Made by a program: the position numbers and the translations under genes. DNA of 64,000 bases, taken from assembly GCF_003641185.1 (NCBI RefSeq), contig NZ_CP032757.1, positions 2,728,001-2,792,000 on the forward strand. The letters are read 5' to 3'. Origin of the DNA: Lactiplantibacillus pentosus. GTDB lineage: Bacteria; Bacillota; Bacilli; Lactobacillales; Lactobacillaceae. The notes below the pieces were generated by a model. It did not search any database and was not told the origin of the DNA. It saw only the letters and a list, made by a program, of their open reading frames with translations. Below, piece by piece: positions 46,150 through 57,526 of this stretch; the first letter of the stretch is position 1; every line of letters begins with the position of its first letter.

Positions 46150-46258
46150 GCATGCCTGGAGGCCGTAGTAGGATGTGTCTATCACTGCAATTTTATACTA
46201 ACTTGCTTTGTTTTCAGCGGGTCTTAGCTGGCTTTCTTTGAACGAGAAATTGGCATAT
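46150..46258 (-). repeat. partial foldback element, fragment D
   Basis: About 110 bp matching only the left-arm end of the foldback family, in the same orientation as copy B: ATGCCTGGAGGCCG then AGTAGGATG, a gap, then CAGCGGGTCTTAGCTGGC, TTTGAAC and TGGCAT. The rest of the element is absent, so it is a degraded or truncated insertion. Confidence 0.6.
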
Positions 46259-46280
46259 ACTTAATCCTTTTTAATTTCAA

Positions 46281-46326
46281 ACTCAAAAACGGCGTTCAAA
46301 GCCCATTCGCTTTAAACACCGTTTGC
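46281..46326 (-). terminator. terminator of the bgl genes
   Basis: On the minus strand AAACGGTGTTTAAAGC pairs with GCTTTGAACGCCGTTT, followed by T residues. Confidence 0.82.
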
Positions 46327-46400
46327 TGATTCATTGTTAACTTTGGTAAACTAACTGCTCAGTTCAGTTGAGTATAACCCGTGCATCGCATCCGAGAACC

Positions 46401-47849
<1,449 letters not shown>

Positions 47850-47860
47850 TCATCCTTTCG

Positions 47861-49303
<1,443 letters not shown>

Positions 49304-49432
49304 CTAATTCCCTCCATTAATGCTGCTCAGTTAGCCTGAGTTACAGTCTTCGTAAGCTTAACAAACATTGGCCGCGTAACCGCCACGTCCACGCGTTAAG
49401 CACCCGTCATCATCTTTGACTACGGCATGAAT

Positions 49433-49479
49433 GAAAAAACAAGCCCAGACCAACACCAGCAGGTATTTGCCTAGGCTCC
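49433..49479 (-). terminator. terminator after PTS IIA
   Basis: On the minus strand GAGCCTAG pairs with CTGGGCTT (wobble), followed by GTTTTTT. Confidence 0.7.
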
Positions 49480-49489
49480 AATTAATTAA

Positions 49490-49837
49490 TTACTTTGCTT
49501 CGTCAGCAGCTAAGCGACGATAAACGTCCACGACTTCACCAGCTAAATCCCGGAAAGTAATGGCATTCATGATATGATCTTGTGAATGTACGAGTAATAA
49601 TGAGACGTGGGTATGTTCACCCTGTGCTTCTGCGGTCAACATCGAAGTTTGTGAATTGTGTGCTTCCGTCAAGAAGTTATCGGCTTCCTTCAACTTCGCA
49701 TCCGCAGTTTCAAAATCGCCTTCCTTAGCAGCTTTAATTGCTTCGAAAGCGGAACTCTTTGCATTACCACCATTAACGATCAGTCCCATGATAGTTTCAA
49801 GACTTGCTTCAACTTCTTTAGTTTGTTCTTCTGCCAT
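49490..49837 (-). CDS. PTS lactose/cellobiose EIIA component
   Basis: 115 residues, helical bundle type: LETIMGLIVNGGNAKSSAFEAIKAAK-like start and the phosphorylated His in LLVHSQDHIMNA near residue 78. It donates phosphate to a cellobiose-type EIIB. ATG 49837 follows AGGATGAGGG. The IIB gene lies 100 bases upstream on the same strand; no IIC gene is nearby. Confidence 0.9.
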   Translation of the reverse strand: MAEEQTKEVEASLETIMGLIVNGGNAKSSAFEAIKAAKEGDFETADAKLKEADNFLTEAHNSQTSMLTAEAQGEHTHVSLLLVHSQDHIMNAITFRDLAGEVVDVYRRLAADEAK

Positions 49838-49937
49838 TGCCCTCATCCTTTTAGCGTTTTTTTCGTGTGCGTGACAATCAAAATGCCACCACGCCCGGTA
49901 AAACTACCGTGGCATGGTCGCATCGATAATTCATTGA

Positions 49938-50255
49938 TTAGTTAGCTTTTGCAATTGATGCTTCGGCTTCCTTCAAAACTTTTTCGCCGTTCATCATCCC
50001 GTAGTCTTGCATGTTGATTACTTCAACTGGAATATCCACGCGCTTCTGGAAATCACTTAACATGTAACGAACTTGTGGTCCAAGCATTAAAATGTCAGGA
50101 TTCTTTTCAGCCAACTTAGCATCAGCATCACTGGCAGCGGTTGCAAAAATATCTGCATCGATACCTTCTGCTTCAGCAGCCTTTTGCATCTTGGATACTA
50201 ATAATGACGTTGACATCCCAGCGGCACATACCAACATAATTGTTCTTTCAGCCAT
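49938..50255 (-). CDS. PTS cellobiose EIIB component
   Basis: 105 residues of the lactose/cellobiose EIIB family. The phosphorylated Cys is in IMLVCAAGMSTSLLVSKM near residue 8. ATG 50255 follows GGAGCG. It lies between a divergent GntR/UTRA gene and the IIA gene. The missing IIC must be encoded elsewhere. Confidence 0.9.
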   Translation of the reverse strand: MAERTIMLVCAAGMSTSLLVSKMQKAAEAEGIDADIFATAASDADAKLAEKNPDILMLGPQVRYMLSDFQKRVDIPVEVINMQDYGMMNGEKVLKEAEASIAKAN

Positions 50256-50293
50256 AATAAACACGCTCCTAGATCGTTTTAAATTTATATGTT

Positions 50294-50323
50294 ACAGCGG
50301 TTGCTTTAATAAACCGCTTTCAT
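50294..50323. promoter_or_regulatory. cre-like site and inverted repeat upstream of PTS IIB
   Basis: ATAAACCGCTTTCAT (50309-50323) fits the CcpA cre pattern on the minus strand with one mismatch. AGCGGTT (from 50297) and AACCGCT (from 50312) also form a perfect 7-bp inverted repeat. Confidence 0.55.
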
Positions 50324-50393
50324 TACAATTAGAATTATAAGTCATGGGTACAAATTTGACAAGCGTTATTAATCAGATATCTGCAATTTATTT

Positions 50394-50411
50394 AATTTGT
50401 ACCTACAAATT
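50394..50411. promoter_or_regulatory. GntR/UTRA operator candidate
   Basis: AATTTGTACCTACAAATT is a perfect 8-bp inverted repeat around CC. A second copy of the half-site (GGTACAAATTTG) lies at about 50347-50358. Both are in the divergent region between PTS IIB and the regulator gene. Confidence 0.7.
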
Positions 50412-50446
50412 ATGCTATGACATTAACTTTGAAAGAAGTGGTTTCT

Positions 50447-51154
50447 ATGTATCGTGAGATTGCGACCAAGCTCGTCGCCGCCATTCAAGACGGTGTTTTT
50501 ACTGTCAAATTACCCACCGAAGCACAATTAATGGAACGCTACCATGCGAGTCGGAATACGATTCGTAAAGCCATCGATTTAATCTACCAACAGGGCTTAC
50601 TCCGCCGGGTTCAAGGGAGTGGCTATTACATTACCAATATCCAGTTACAACATAAAACGGTCGTCAACTTGTCGGCTCGCTCACTCTTCAATAGTAATCT
50701 GCATCCACGCAACTTGAAATCCAAAGTGCTCACCTTTGATACCGTCAAGGGTGACAGTGCATTGAGTCACCAACTGGGAATTCCAATCGACGAAGAACTG
50801 TATCGCATCATTCGTCTGCGCTACTGGCACGACCAACTCTACTGCCTGGAAAAAGCGTACTATCTACGTTCGGTCGTCCCCTACCTCTCCACGGAGGCCG
50901 TCAATAGCTCGATTTGGGATTTCATCAACGAAGCATACGGCATCGGCATCGCCAATAGTGATGACTACCTGTCTCTCACCAACTTGAGTAAGGAAGAGGC
51001 CGAGCTGATGGACCTAGGGCACGGTGATACTTATTTGGCTCTCGATTCATCCAATTATTATAAAAATAATGGATTGCTTGATTTCTCACACACCGTCTTC
51101 GTTTATCCCGACTTAGCGCTCTATTTCCATACCACCAATTTGGCAAATAATTAA
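50447..51154 (+). CDS. GntR-family regulator with UTRA domain
   Basis: 235 residues: winged helix LMERYHASRNTIRKAIDLIY and VQGSGYYI at the N-terminus, UTRA effector domain from about residue 85. Such regulators sense phosphorylated sugars and control beta-glucoside PTS genes. ATG 50447 follows AGAAGTGG; the upstream in-frame ATG at 50417 has no ribosome binding site. It is divergent from the IIB/IIA genes and probably represses them and the GH1 genes. Confidence 0.88.
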   Translation: MYREIATKLVAAIQDGVFTVKLPTEAQLMERYHASRNTIRKAIDLIYQQGLLRRVQGSGYYITNIQLQHKTVVNLSARSLFNSNLHPRNLKSKVLTFDTVKGDSALSHQLGIPIDEELYRIIRLRYWHDQLYCLEKAYYLRSVVPYLSTEAVNSSIWDFINEAYGIGIANSDDYLSLTNLSKEEAELMDLGHGDTYLALDSSNYYKNNGLLDFSHTVFVYPDLALYFHTTNLANN

Positions 51155-51246
51155 TTTATGGCTAAAAAAGGGGATTTGACTACAAATTCATCACAATTTA
51201 TGGGTATACTAGTAATAGTATTCAAATTTACGATGGAGGAATTAGC

Positions 51247-51981
51247 GTGTCAGCACCCCTTTTTTCAGTGGTTGTACCAGCTTACAACCAGCATAAATTT
51301 ATAGACAGCTGCTTGACTAGTCTGCAACGCCAAACCCTGACCGACTTCGAAGTCTACGTGGTTGACGATTGCTCGACTGACGACACTGGCGAACAAATTG
51401 CCGCGTTAATCAAAGGTGATGACCGGTTCCACGTGATTACCCACACGACTAACCGGGGCGTCTCCGCAGCTCGTAATTCCGGTATGGCTGCTGCCAAGGG
51501 CAAGTACCTTTGTTTTGTTGACGGCGACGACTGGGTCGAACCAGATTTTCTGGCCACCTTCCTAGCCGCCTATCAAGCAGCCCCGAATACGCAACTCGTT
51601 GTCTGTGGGCACTATGGTTACTTAGCTGTTCCTAGTCCCGCTAAAACTTACAGTCAAAAAGATTTGATTGCCAACATCAATTTTGGGACCGTCGGCGGTT
51701 TTTCGTGGAATAAAGCATTCATTCGCGAGATTATTACCACCCACCACCTGACCTTCAACGAAGATATCAACTTTTTGGAAGACCAACTATTTGCCTTCCG
51801 CTACGCCAACTACGTACAGTCCTCCGAATACGTACCGGATCGGACTTACCATTACCGTTGGCGCTTCCGGAGCAACCTCGCACATATCGGCATTCCGTTC
51901 TTCGTTGCCCGTCGCAAAATGATGAAGATTCTCAAGCAGGAAAAAAAGCAAGTTCTGAATGAAGATTGGAATAATCAATAA
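51247..51981 (+). CDS. family 2 glycosyltransferase
   Basis: 244 residues, GT-A fold: FSVVVPAYNQHKFIDSCL at the N-terminus, DDCSTDDTGEQ, and the metal-binding DGDDWVEPDF near residue 98. It transfers a sugar from a nucleotide donor; the acceptor is unknown. The start is GTG with GGAGG upstream. No C-terminal membrane segment is seen. Monocistronic with a terminator after it. Confidence 0.88.
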   Translation: MSAPLFSVVVPAYNQHKFIDSCLTSLQRQTLTDFEVYVVDDCSTDDTGEQIAALIKGDDRFHVITHTTNRGVSAARNSGMAAAKGKYLCFVDGDDWVEPDFLATFLAAYQAAPNTQLVVCGHYGYLAVPSPAKTYSQKDLIANINFGTVGGFSWNKAFIREIITTHHLTFNEDINFLEDQLFAFRYANYVQSSEYVPDRTYHYRWRFRSNLAHIGIPFFVARRKMMKILKQEKKQVLNEDWNNQ

Positions 51982-51982
51982 G

Positions 51983-52018
51983 CTTAAGACGTCCCTTATT
52001 TGGGACGTCTTTTGTTTT
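51983..52018 (+). terminator. rho-independent terminator
   Basis: AAGACGTCCC pairs with GGGACGTCTT, followed by TTGTTTT. Confidence 0.88.
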
Positions 52019-52056
52019 AGCTGATCACTATATGTATGATAATCGCCGTTATTTTC

Positions 52057-52970
52057 TGGCATGAATCATGATTAAAATGCCAGTTCTTAAGTTCAAAGAC
52101 AGCCAGCTGAGACCCGCTGGAAACAGTGCGAGTTACCGTAAACTTGCTGTGGTGGATGCTTCCTAGTCCGGCTTCCAGGCATTTCTGACAACGCTGGAAC
52201 GCGATGGACACAGATTTAAGCCGAAACCCACGTCTTAAATACTGGCCTTCCACTAACCAAGCACACAACGCTTGCTAAGTGGAATTTCATCGCTGAGCAT
52301 TGTCAGAAACACCTTCCAGCCGGGATGGTATTCGAAAGGCAGACATTTGCGGACCAACATTTTGTTGGATTTGTCGTTGGTTCCTTGGTACACAGTCATT
52401 TTTACATTCAACTGTCAGACTGGGTTTTAATGATAGCTAAGGCTCCTTACACATGCTGTCAGATAAGCAACTTCAATGAGTTTCTCTAGTAGTTTGAGAT
52501 AGCGAAATCTCGGCTTCTAAGCGAAGGTAATTTTATCGAACAAATACAAGATTACTTACCATTGAAATTAGTGGCATTAAGATGAGTGAATAATATTCAG
52601 GTGATTTTCTCAGTAATTAACTACCAGAAGTCATCATCAATGCCGCTTATAAGCTCGCCCGAAGAACCAGTCACCTAATGTTCAACGTTCAATTGCACCC
52701 AAATAGGTGGCCGTTCATCCGCCATTCGAACGGCTTCCCGACTGTAGGGGCTGGCTGACAATGCTCAAGGGCGAAATTCTTCTTGTCCGGGTGGATTTCC
52801 CGGGCTAGAAGAAGACTCGTATTTGAAATTGCGCAGTGGTTTTCTGCGTGAGTTCAAATCGATGTCCGCCCTGTTCCAGCGTTGTCAGCCAGCCCCGGAG
52901 GTCGGAATAGGGCGCGGCTCTGCTGACGAACAGTAATCCAACTTGGCATTTTTTAATCATAATTAATGAA
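52057..52970 (+). repeat. foldback non-coding element, copy C
   Basis: About 915 bp, same orientation as copy A. The ends carry ATGATTAAAATGCCA (left) and its near complement TGGCATTTTTTAATCAT (right). The left arm (about 52170-52325) is closed by TTTCTGACAA/TTGTCAGAAA and contains hairpins ATTTAAG/CTTAAAT and TTCCACT/AGTGGAA. The right arm (about 52745-52905) is closed by GGGGCTGGCTGACAATGCT and its complement and contains CTTCTT-CCGGG and ATTTGAA-CGCA hairpins. No gene can be supported. Confidence 0.87.
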
Positions 52971-53193
52971 AGATTGACTGAAACAATGTGTATTCAACAA
53001 TTTTTATGGTCATTAGCTGCCGCGTTAGATTTGAAATCAACAGGTTGTCAAGACAGGGCCAACGGCTTTATCGCTCGATTGGTACACGGCTTGTATCAAA
53101 ATAAAGTTTCCATTAACAATTAAAGGCTTGTTGAATCTTAGGCCAGGCCTTACAATTGGATTATGTTCATCAAACTGCAAGGGAGGGTCAGCA

Positions 53194-53868
53194 ATGGCAA
53201 CGATTCACTTATACTTAGTTCGACACGGCCAAACAAAACTCAACGCGGCCGGCCGCCTACAAGGCATTTACGATTCAGAATTGACACATAACGGCGTGCG
53301 CGATGCGGAACGGTTGGCACGGATGCTTGCCGATACCCATTTTGACGCCGCCTATACGAGTGATCTGGGTCGAGCCCAACAAACCAGTCGCATTATTCTG
53401 GCGCACCATCCCGAAATTAAAAAGCCGACGATCGACGTCGGCTTACGCGAATTTAATTTTGGTGGACTAGAAGGCACCCGTAACATGTGGATCGTTAAGC
53501 AAGTCCGCAAACAATTGGGCATTGGGACCTTCATCAAGCTCATGCTGAGCCGTGAACGGTTTGCGACGCTGCTCTGGGTCTTCAATTCTCTTGACCAGAC
53601 ACGGGCAGCTGAGACCCTCGTCGGTGTTACGGACCGGATCAGTCGGACCCTGCGACGCATTTGTTTATACGAATCACAGCATGGCGACCACGATAAAAAT
53701 ATTTTAATCGTCTCGCACGGACTCGTCCTGAGTGCCTTTTTATATCAAATCAGTCCCGGTGAACTACCGACACGCTTGCTCAAAAACACCAGCGTAAGTC
53801 GCGTCGACTACCAAGACCGTCAGTTTGACTTAATCGACATCAACGTCACCCCTAAGAAGCGGGCCTAG
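53194..53868 (+). CDS. histidine phosphatase (phosphoglycerate mutase-like)
   Basis: 224 residues. The catalytic RHG motif is LVRHGQTKLNAAGRLQG at the N-terminus, the second His is in VSHGLVLSAF near residue 180, and an SDLGRAQQT motif lies near residue 55. It is a cytoplasmic phosphatase of the GpmB/CobC class with unknown substrate. ATG 53194 follows GGGAGGG. Its 3' end overlaps that of the convergent gene by 17 bases. Confidence 0.88.
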   Translation: MATIHLYLVRHGQTKLNAAGRLQGIYDSELTHNGVRDAERLARMLADTHFDAAYTSDLGRAQQTSRIILAHHPEIKKPTIDVGLREFNFGGLEGTRNMWIVKQVRKQLGIGTFIKLMLSRERFATLLWVFNSLDQTRAAETLVGVTDRISRTLRRICLYESQHGDHDKNILIVSHGLVLSAFLYQISPGELPTRLLKNTSVSRVDYQDRQFDLIDINVTPKKRA

Positions 53869-54334
53869 TCGTTTCTAGGCTGACCGGTTCCGCAGTACAA
53901 CTTGGGAATTGTAACCGAGCTTGAATGCCGAAGAAGGCCTTGATTTTACGTTGGAGTTCTTGACCGGTCGCGTGCACCGATTCTGCACTGGCCGTCGTAT
54001 CACCAATCACGACCAGAATTCGACTACTCTTACTATCAAGATTGGGTACTAACGCGCTCGTCGTGGCAAGCCGAGCCCCCTGTGCCGTCACTTGTAGCTG
54101 CACTTCATCAGTGCCCAACGCATTCATATCCCACGCGTTGATGGCCACCGGATGATGCGCATGAATCACTTGAATCAGGTCGGCTAAGGCACTCTGTGGT
54201 TGCGCGACAGGAATCTGCTGAGTCGTTAATTGCTTTTCAATTGCCGGGTTCAGCTCACGGTTATCAAGGTTGGTCATCGACAAAATGGCTAGCGGAATCT
54301 CCGCGGTGGTCGTCGGTAAAATTTCAATTTTCAA
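53852..54334 (-). CDS. hypothetical protein
   Basis: 160 residues, soluble. N-terminal IEILPTTTAEIPLAILSMTNLDN and a central ILVVIGDTTASAESVHATGQELQRKI are the most structured-looking parts. No family is recognised. The tail overlaps the phosphatase gene in convergent orientation. Confidence 0.6.
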   Translation of the reverse strand: MKIEILPTTTAEIPLAILSMTNLDNRELNPAIEKQLTTQQIPVAQPQSALADLIQVIHAHHPVAINAWDMNALGTDEVQLQVTAQGARLATTSALVPNLDSKSSRILVVIGDTTASAESVHATGQELQRKIKAFFGIQARLQFPSCTAEPVSLETTRPAS

Positions 54335-54433
54335 CAGTTATCACTTCCTAAAAACACTTCATTACTAAGTGTGCCAAATTTGACGCAAATGTCAAACAAC
54401 ACTACTTGAGTCTTTGTGAAATATTAATCTTAC

Positions 54434-54475
54434 CACAAAAAGGCGACCTCCGGGGATATTTCTGGAGATCGCCTT
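54434..54475 (-). terminator. terminator of the HAD gene
   Basis: On the minus strand AAGGCGATCTCC pairs with GGAGGTCGCCTT, followed by TTTG. Confidence 0.8.
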
Positions 54476-54539
54476 GAATGTCGTTTGACGCTATCAATCA
54501 TTGCGACTAGGTCACTAACCGGCCGATTGTAAACTATCT

Positions 54540-55373
54540 TTACTTAACGTCTGCTAACGGATGCTCGGCAAAATAGCGTTCTAAGAACAGCGCCAACCCA
54601 TCGTTATAGTTGGTATCCGTCACGTAGTTTGCAATGGTTTTCACTTGTGGTAACGCGTTGCCCATCGCGACTGATAAATCTGCTTCGGCCATCATGCCCA
54701 CGTCATTTAACCCATCGCCAAAGACGAAGGTATGGGCGGCATCAACATTCTGTTCCCGTTGGATTTGTTTAACGGCCGTCCCCTTATCCGTGTTGAGCGG
54801 AATCATTTCAATGTTATTCGGATTAGATGACGACAACCGCAATAACTTACTGTTGGTCAACTTTTCACGTGCAGAATCTAAACGTGACATATCCTCGCGA
54901 CTGAGGATTACGCCATTCGTAATCTGGTCCTCGATGGTCGCCAGTTGTGTAAAACTCTTAACTTCTTCATAGCCGATTGAAACTTCATCCGCATCAAAAT
55001 TGGCCGCGTTCCGAGCAACAAACCGCGGAATCTGTTCGGTGTAATAAGCCATATCAGGTGTAAATAACATCATTGGCAAATTATCACGCCGCGCAATCAG
55101 ATAGGCCAACTCCACGGCAGCGCCCCCCAGTTTAGTCAGCTCACGACCCTGAGCACCGTCAAAGACCGCCCCATTCGAGGTAACTAACCGCACATCCGGA
55201 TTGAGTTTGTTACGGACGATTTTGGCCAATTCATACATCCGCCCCGTGGCAATATAAAATAGCACGTCCTGCTTCTGTAAGCGTTCAATCGTCGCTCTGG
55301 TCCGCTCTGAAACGTATTGATGTTCAGTCAAGAGCGTCCCGTCAATATCCATAAAAACTAAATATTTTGGCAT
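54540..55373 (-). CDS. HAD-superfamily Cof-type phosphatase
   Basis: 277 residues: motif I VFMDIDGTLLTEHQ, motif II LVTSNGAV, and motif IV GDGLNDVGMMAEAD near residue 220, with a C2 cap between. It is a paralogue of the enzyme encoded behind thrC, with the same Cof/YidA class features. Substrate is probably a sugar or cofactor phosphate. GGAGGA precedes the ATG. Monocistronic. Confidence 0.88.
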   Translation of the reverse strand: MPKYLVFMDIDGTLLTEHQYVSERTRATIERLQKQDVLFYIATGRMYELAKIVRNKLNPDVRLVTSNGAVFDGAQGRELTKLGGAAVELAYLIARRDNLPMMLFTPDMAYYTEQIPRFVARNAANFDADEVSIGYEEVKSFTQLATIEDQITNGVILSREDMSRLDSAREKLTNSKLLRLSSSNPNNIEMIPLNTDKGTAVKQIQREQNVDAAHTFVFGDGLNDVGMMAEADLSVAMGNALPQVKTIANYVTDTNYNDGLALFLERYFAEHPLADVK

Positions 55374-55722
55374 AAGTGACTCCTCCTACGTAATTTACAC
55401 TTACAATTGTACGCTATTCTTTCACAGAATGGAAATCGCTTTCAAAATTACTGAACATACTGCATTTTCATGATTAAGACAGCAGATTCAATCATTGCCG
55501 ACGCACCAACACGTCTTACCTGACACCATGATTCACGCCATTTTTTCCTTCTGCACCATTCCGGAACACTTCTCGGGCTAGAAATGCCAATACGCGGCCT
55601 TAAGCACCAATATTTTTGATGTGCGACTGATTCAACTGACTAAATAATCTTAAGTTTAGATGCCAGGATGGTTCCTATTTTCCGACCTATGACCTAATAT
55701 CCCAAAGTATTTCCACCATCAC

Positions 55723-55751
55723 TTGACTTTCGAACGCCAAGCCACTAGATT
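55723..55751 (+). promoter_or_regulatory. promoter of the panE T-box leader
   Basis: TTGACT at 55723-55728, a 17-base spacer, TAGATT at 55746-55751. The rest of 55380-55720 holds no gene I can support. Confidence 0.65.
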
Positions 55752-55757
55752 AGAGAA

Positions 55758-56036
55758 CAATTAATAAACGATGATAAAAGCTTTGAACAGTCCAGTAATT
55801 GCCGTTAAGCAGCCAAGCGAGTCTGAGATGGTGTAAGCAGACCTGTCAACGGACAATGAACATCAACTGTGAGCGTGCGAGTGAATCGAAGTAACTCGTG
55901 CTGGTTTGACACTCATTACCGTGTCGCACATTGACAGCGATGTGCTGAAGGTCAGGAATGTGAATTGCTGATGAATACCGGTGGTAACACGCGTTTGCGT
56001 CCGGCAGGCTTACGAGTCTGTCGGACGTTTTATTTT
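55758..56036 (+). promoter_or_regulatory. T-box riboswitch, Ile specifier, for panE-type gene
   Basis: Stem I with an AGTA loop (55794) and the helix TTGCCGTT/AACGGACAA, then specifier region TGAAC-ATC-AACTG with ATC at 55862-55864. The T-box core reads ACCGGTGGTAACACGCG; the terminator GCGTCCGGCAG/CTGTCGGACG is followed by TTTTATTTTT. CCGG of the core can pair with CCGG of the terminator arm as antiterminator. TGGT fits the ACCA end of tRNA-Ile. The specifier context aligns exactly with the Met-type leader of patB. Confidence 0.87.
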
Positions 56037-56076
56037 TCATTTATTAATTAAATCATATTAAAGGATGGTCATACAT

Positions 56077-57096
56077 ATGCATTTTACAGTACTCGGCGCA
56101 GGCGCCATGGGATTACGTTACGGTGTGTTATTACAAGAAGCAGGCAATCAGGTCGATTTTGTGGATACCTGGCAGAAAAATGTGGATCAAATTCATCGGC
56201 AAGGTGGCGTGTACGTCTCCCGCGACCATCAAAATCGCCACTTAGTTCCCGTCAAAGTCTCGACACCCGAGGACTACCATGATAATCCGGATGTCTGGGT
56301 CGTTTTCACGAAACAGATGCAGCTTGCCGACTTTTTGACTCGCACCGCCCACGCATTCAACGACCAACAGTACGTCCTCACTTGTATGAACGGCATAGGA
56401 CACGTTGAAAAATTATTACAATACTTCAAGCCTGACAAATTATTAGCAGGAACCGCATTAGTCGCAACGGTCTTAAACGGCCCTGGCGACGTCGACTTTA
56501 TTGGGGCGCGTGGTGCTGGCACGATGAATCTGGCTAATTATACGGAACAACCAGACGAGATGACCCACAAAATCGTTGCTGAATTGGACAAATGTCAGTT
56601 CCATCCGAACTTAACCACTAATTTCCGCGGCACCCTCTTGGCTAAAGTCGTCTTCAACTCCGTAGTCAACACCCTCTGCACGTTGTTCGAAATTACGATG
56701 GGCGAATTTGCTGCCTATCCCGGAGCCGATGAACTCAGCCGCCAGCTCATCGATGAAGCGTACGATGTCTGTGAACGCGACGGCATTACGATGCTCAATA
56801 CGCGGGCTGAAGAATTAGCCTCGGTCAACTACGTCAGTAAAGTCGCCAATCCGCTCCACTACCCATCGATGTACCAAGATATGTCGCACAACCGGCCAAC
56901 CGAAGTGGATTACATCAATGGCTACTTAGTTAAATTAGGCCAAAAGCACCAGTATCAGGCCAAAACCCACGCATTCCTGACTCACCTCGTTCACTTGGCT
57001 GAAACGACGCGTCAAGCCGCTGAAAAGACTGAACAAACGACTGAACAAGCAGATGCAACGGCGACAACTTCAGCTACAGAACAAGCGAGCGCCTAA
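56077..57096 (+). CDS. panE: 2-dehydropantoate reductase-like (PanE/ApbA) enzyme
   Basis: 339 residues, NADPH-dependent: FTVLGAGAMGLRYG at the N-terminus binds the cofactor; the C-terminal ApbA domain holds the catalytic Lys in the LLAKVVFNSVVNTL region. PanE relatives reduce ketopantoate, and the lactococcal PanE also reduces branched-chain 2-oxo acids to D-hydroxy acids. The Ile-type T-box upstream favours a role in branched-chain metabolism. The last ~30 residues are a low-complexity Glu/Thr/Ala tail. ATG 56077 is chosen for AAAGGATGG spacing; ATG 56065 is possible. Confidence 0.85.
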   Translation: MHFTVLGAGAMGLRYGVLLQEAGNQVDFVDTWQKNVDQIHRQGGVYVSRDHQNRHLVPVKVSTPEDYHDNPDVWVVFTKQMQLADFLTRTAHAFNDQQYVLTCMNGIGHVEKLLQYFKPDKLLAGTALVATVLNGPGDVDFIGARGAGTMNLANYTEQPDEMTHKIVAELDKCQFHPNLTTNFRGTLLAKVVFNSVVNTLCTLFEITMGEFAAYPGADELSRQLIDEAYDVCERDGITMLNTRAEELASVNYVSKVANPLHYPSMYQDMSHNRPTEVDYINGYLVKLGQKHQYQAKTHAFLTHLVHLAETTRQAAEKTEQTTEQADATATTSATEQASA

Positions 57097-57175
57097 GCTG
57101 TCGTCAGGGCGTCAAACGTCGCTAATAGGGCCCGATTACCGCTGATACCCAGATCCTAACGATGGTCAATTATTA

Positions 57176-57230
57176 ATGATTGTCGGTGACTGATAGTTGC
57201 TGGCGACTAATGGTTGTTGGTGATTAATAG
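57176..57230 (+). repeat. three imperfect ~17-bp tandem repeats
   Basis: TTGTCGGTGACTGATAG, TTGCTGGCGACTAATGG and TTGTTGGTGATTAATAGG follow one another in the panE 3' region, just before the terminator. Confidence 0.6.
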
Positions 57231-57241
57231 GGTTCGATTAC

Positions 57242-57306
57242 TTCGGCTTCCTAACACTTGCGCACGATGGTCAATACCGCGTAAGTATCGGGAAGCCGTT
57301 TTGTTT
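57242..57306 (+). terminator. rho-independent terminator after panE
   Basis: CGGCTTCC pairs with GGAAGCCG around an inner ACTTGCGC/GCGTAAGT stem, followed by TTTTGTTT. Between here and 57526 I see no gene. Confidence 0.8.
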
Positions 57307-57526
57307 GGATCTTGTGAGACTGGTCGTCCTTAATTCGTAGATGACCTGTATTAGTGAACAGGCCACCCAAAATCTAGAACCGCCTTGCAGTTGGCGACAT
57401 GCTGAACACGCGCGTTTAGTAACTAGCAGCACGCTATTTACTGAACAACTAGACTCCCCCGCCCCTTTTCAGGGTAAAATCATGTACAATGGAAGTTAAG
57501 TGATTGATACAGGGAGGCGGTATATC

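Noticed and set aside
55846..56040. 64-codon minus-strand frame upstream of panE
   Set aside because: It is antisense to the T-box leader and terminator, which explain the sequence fully.
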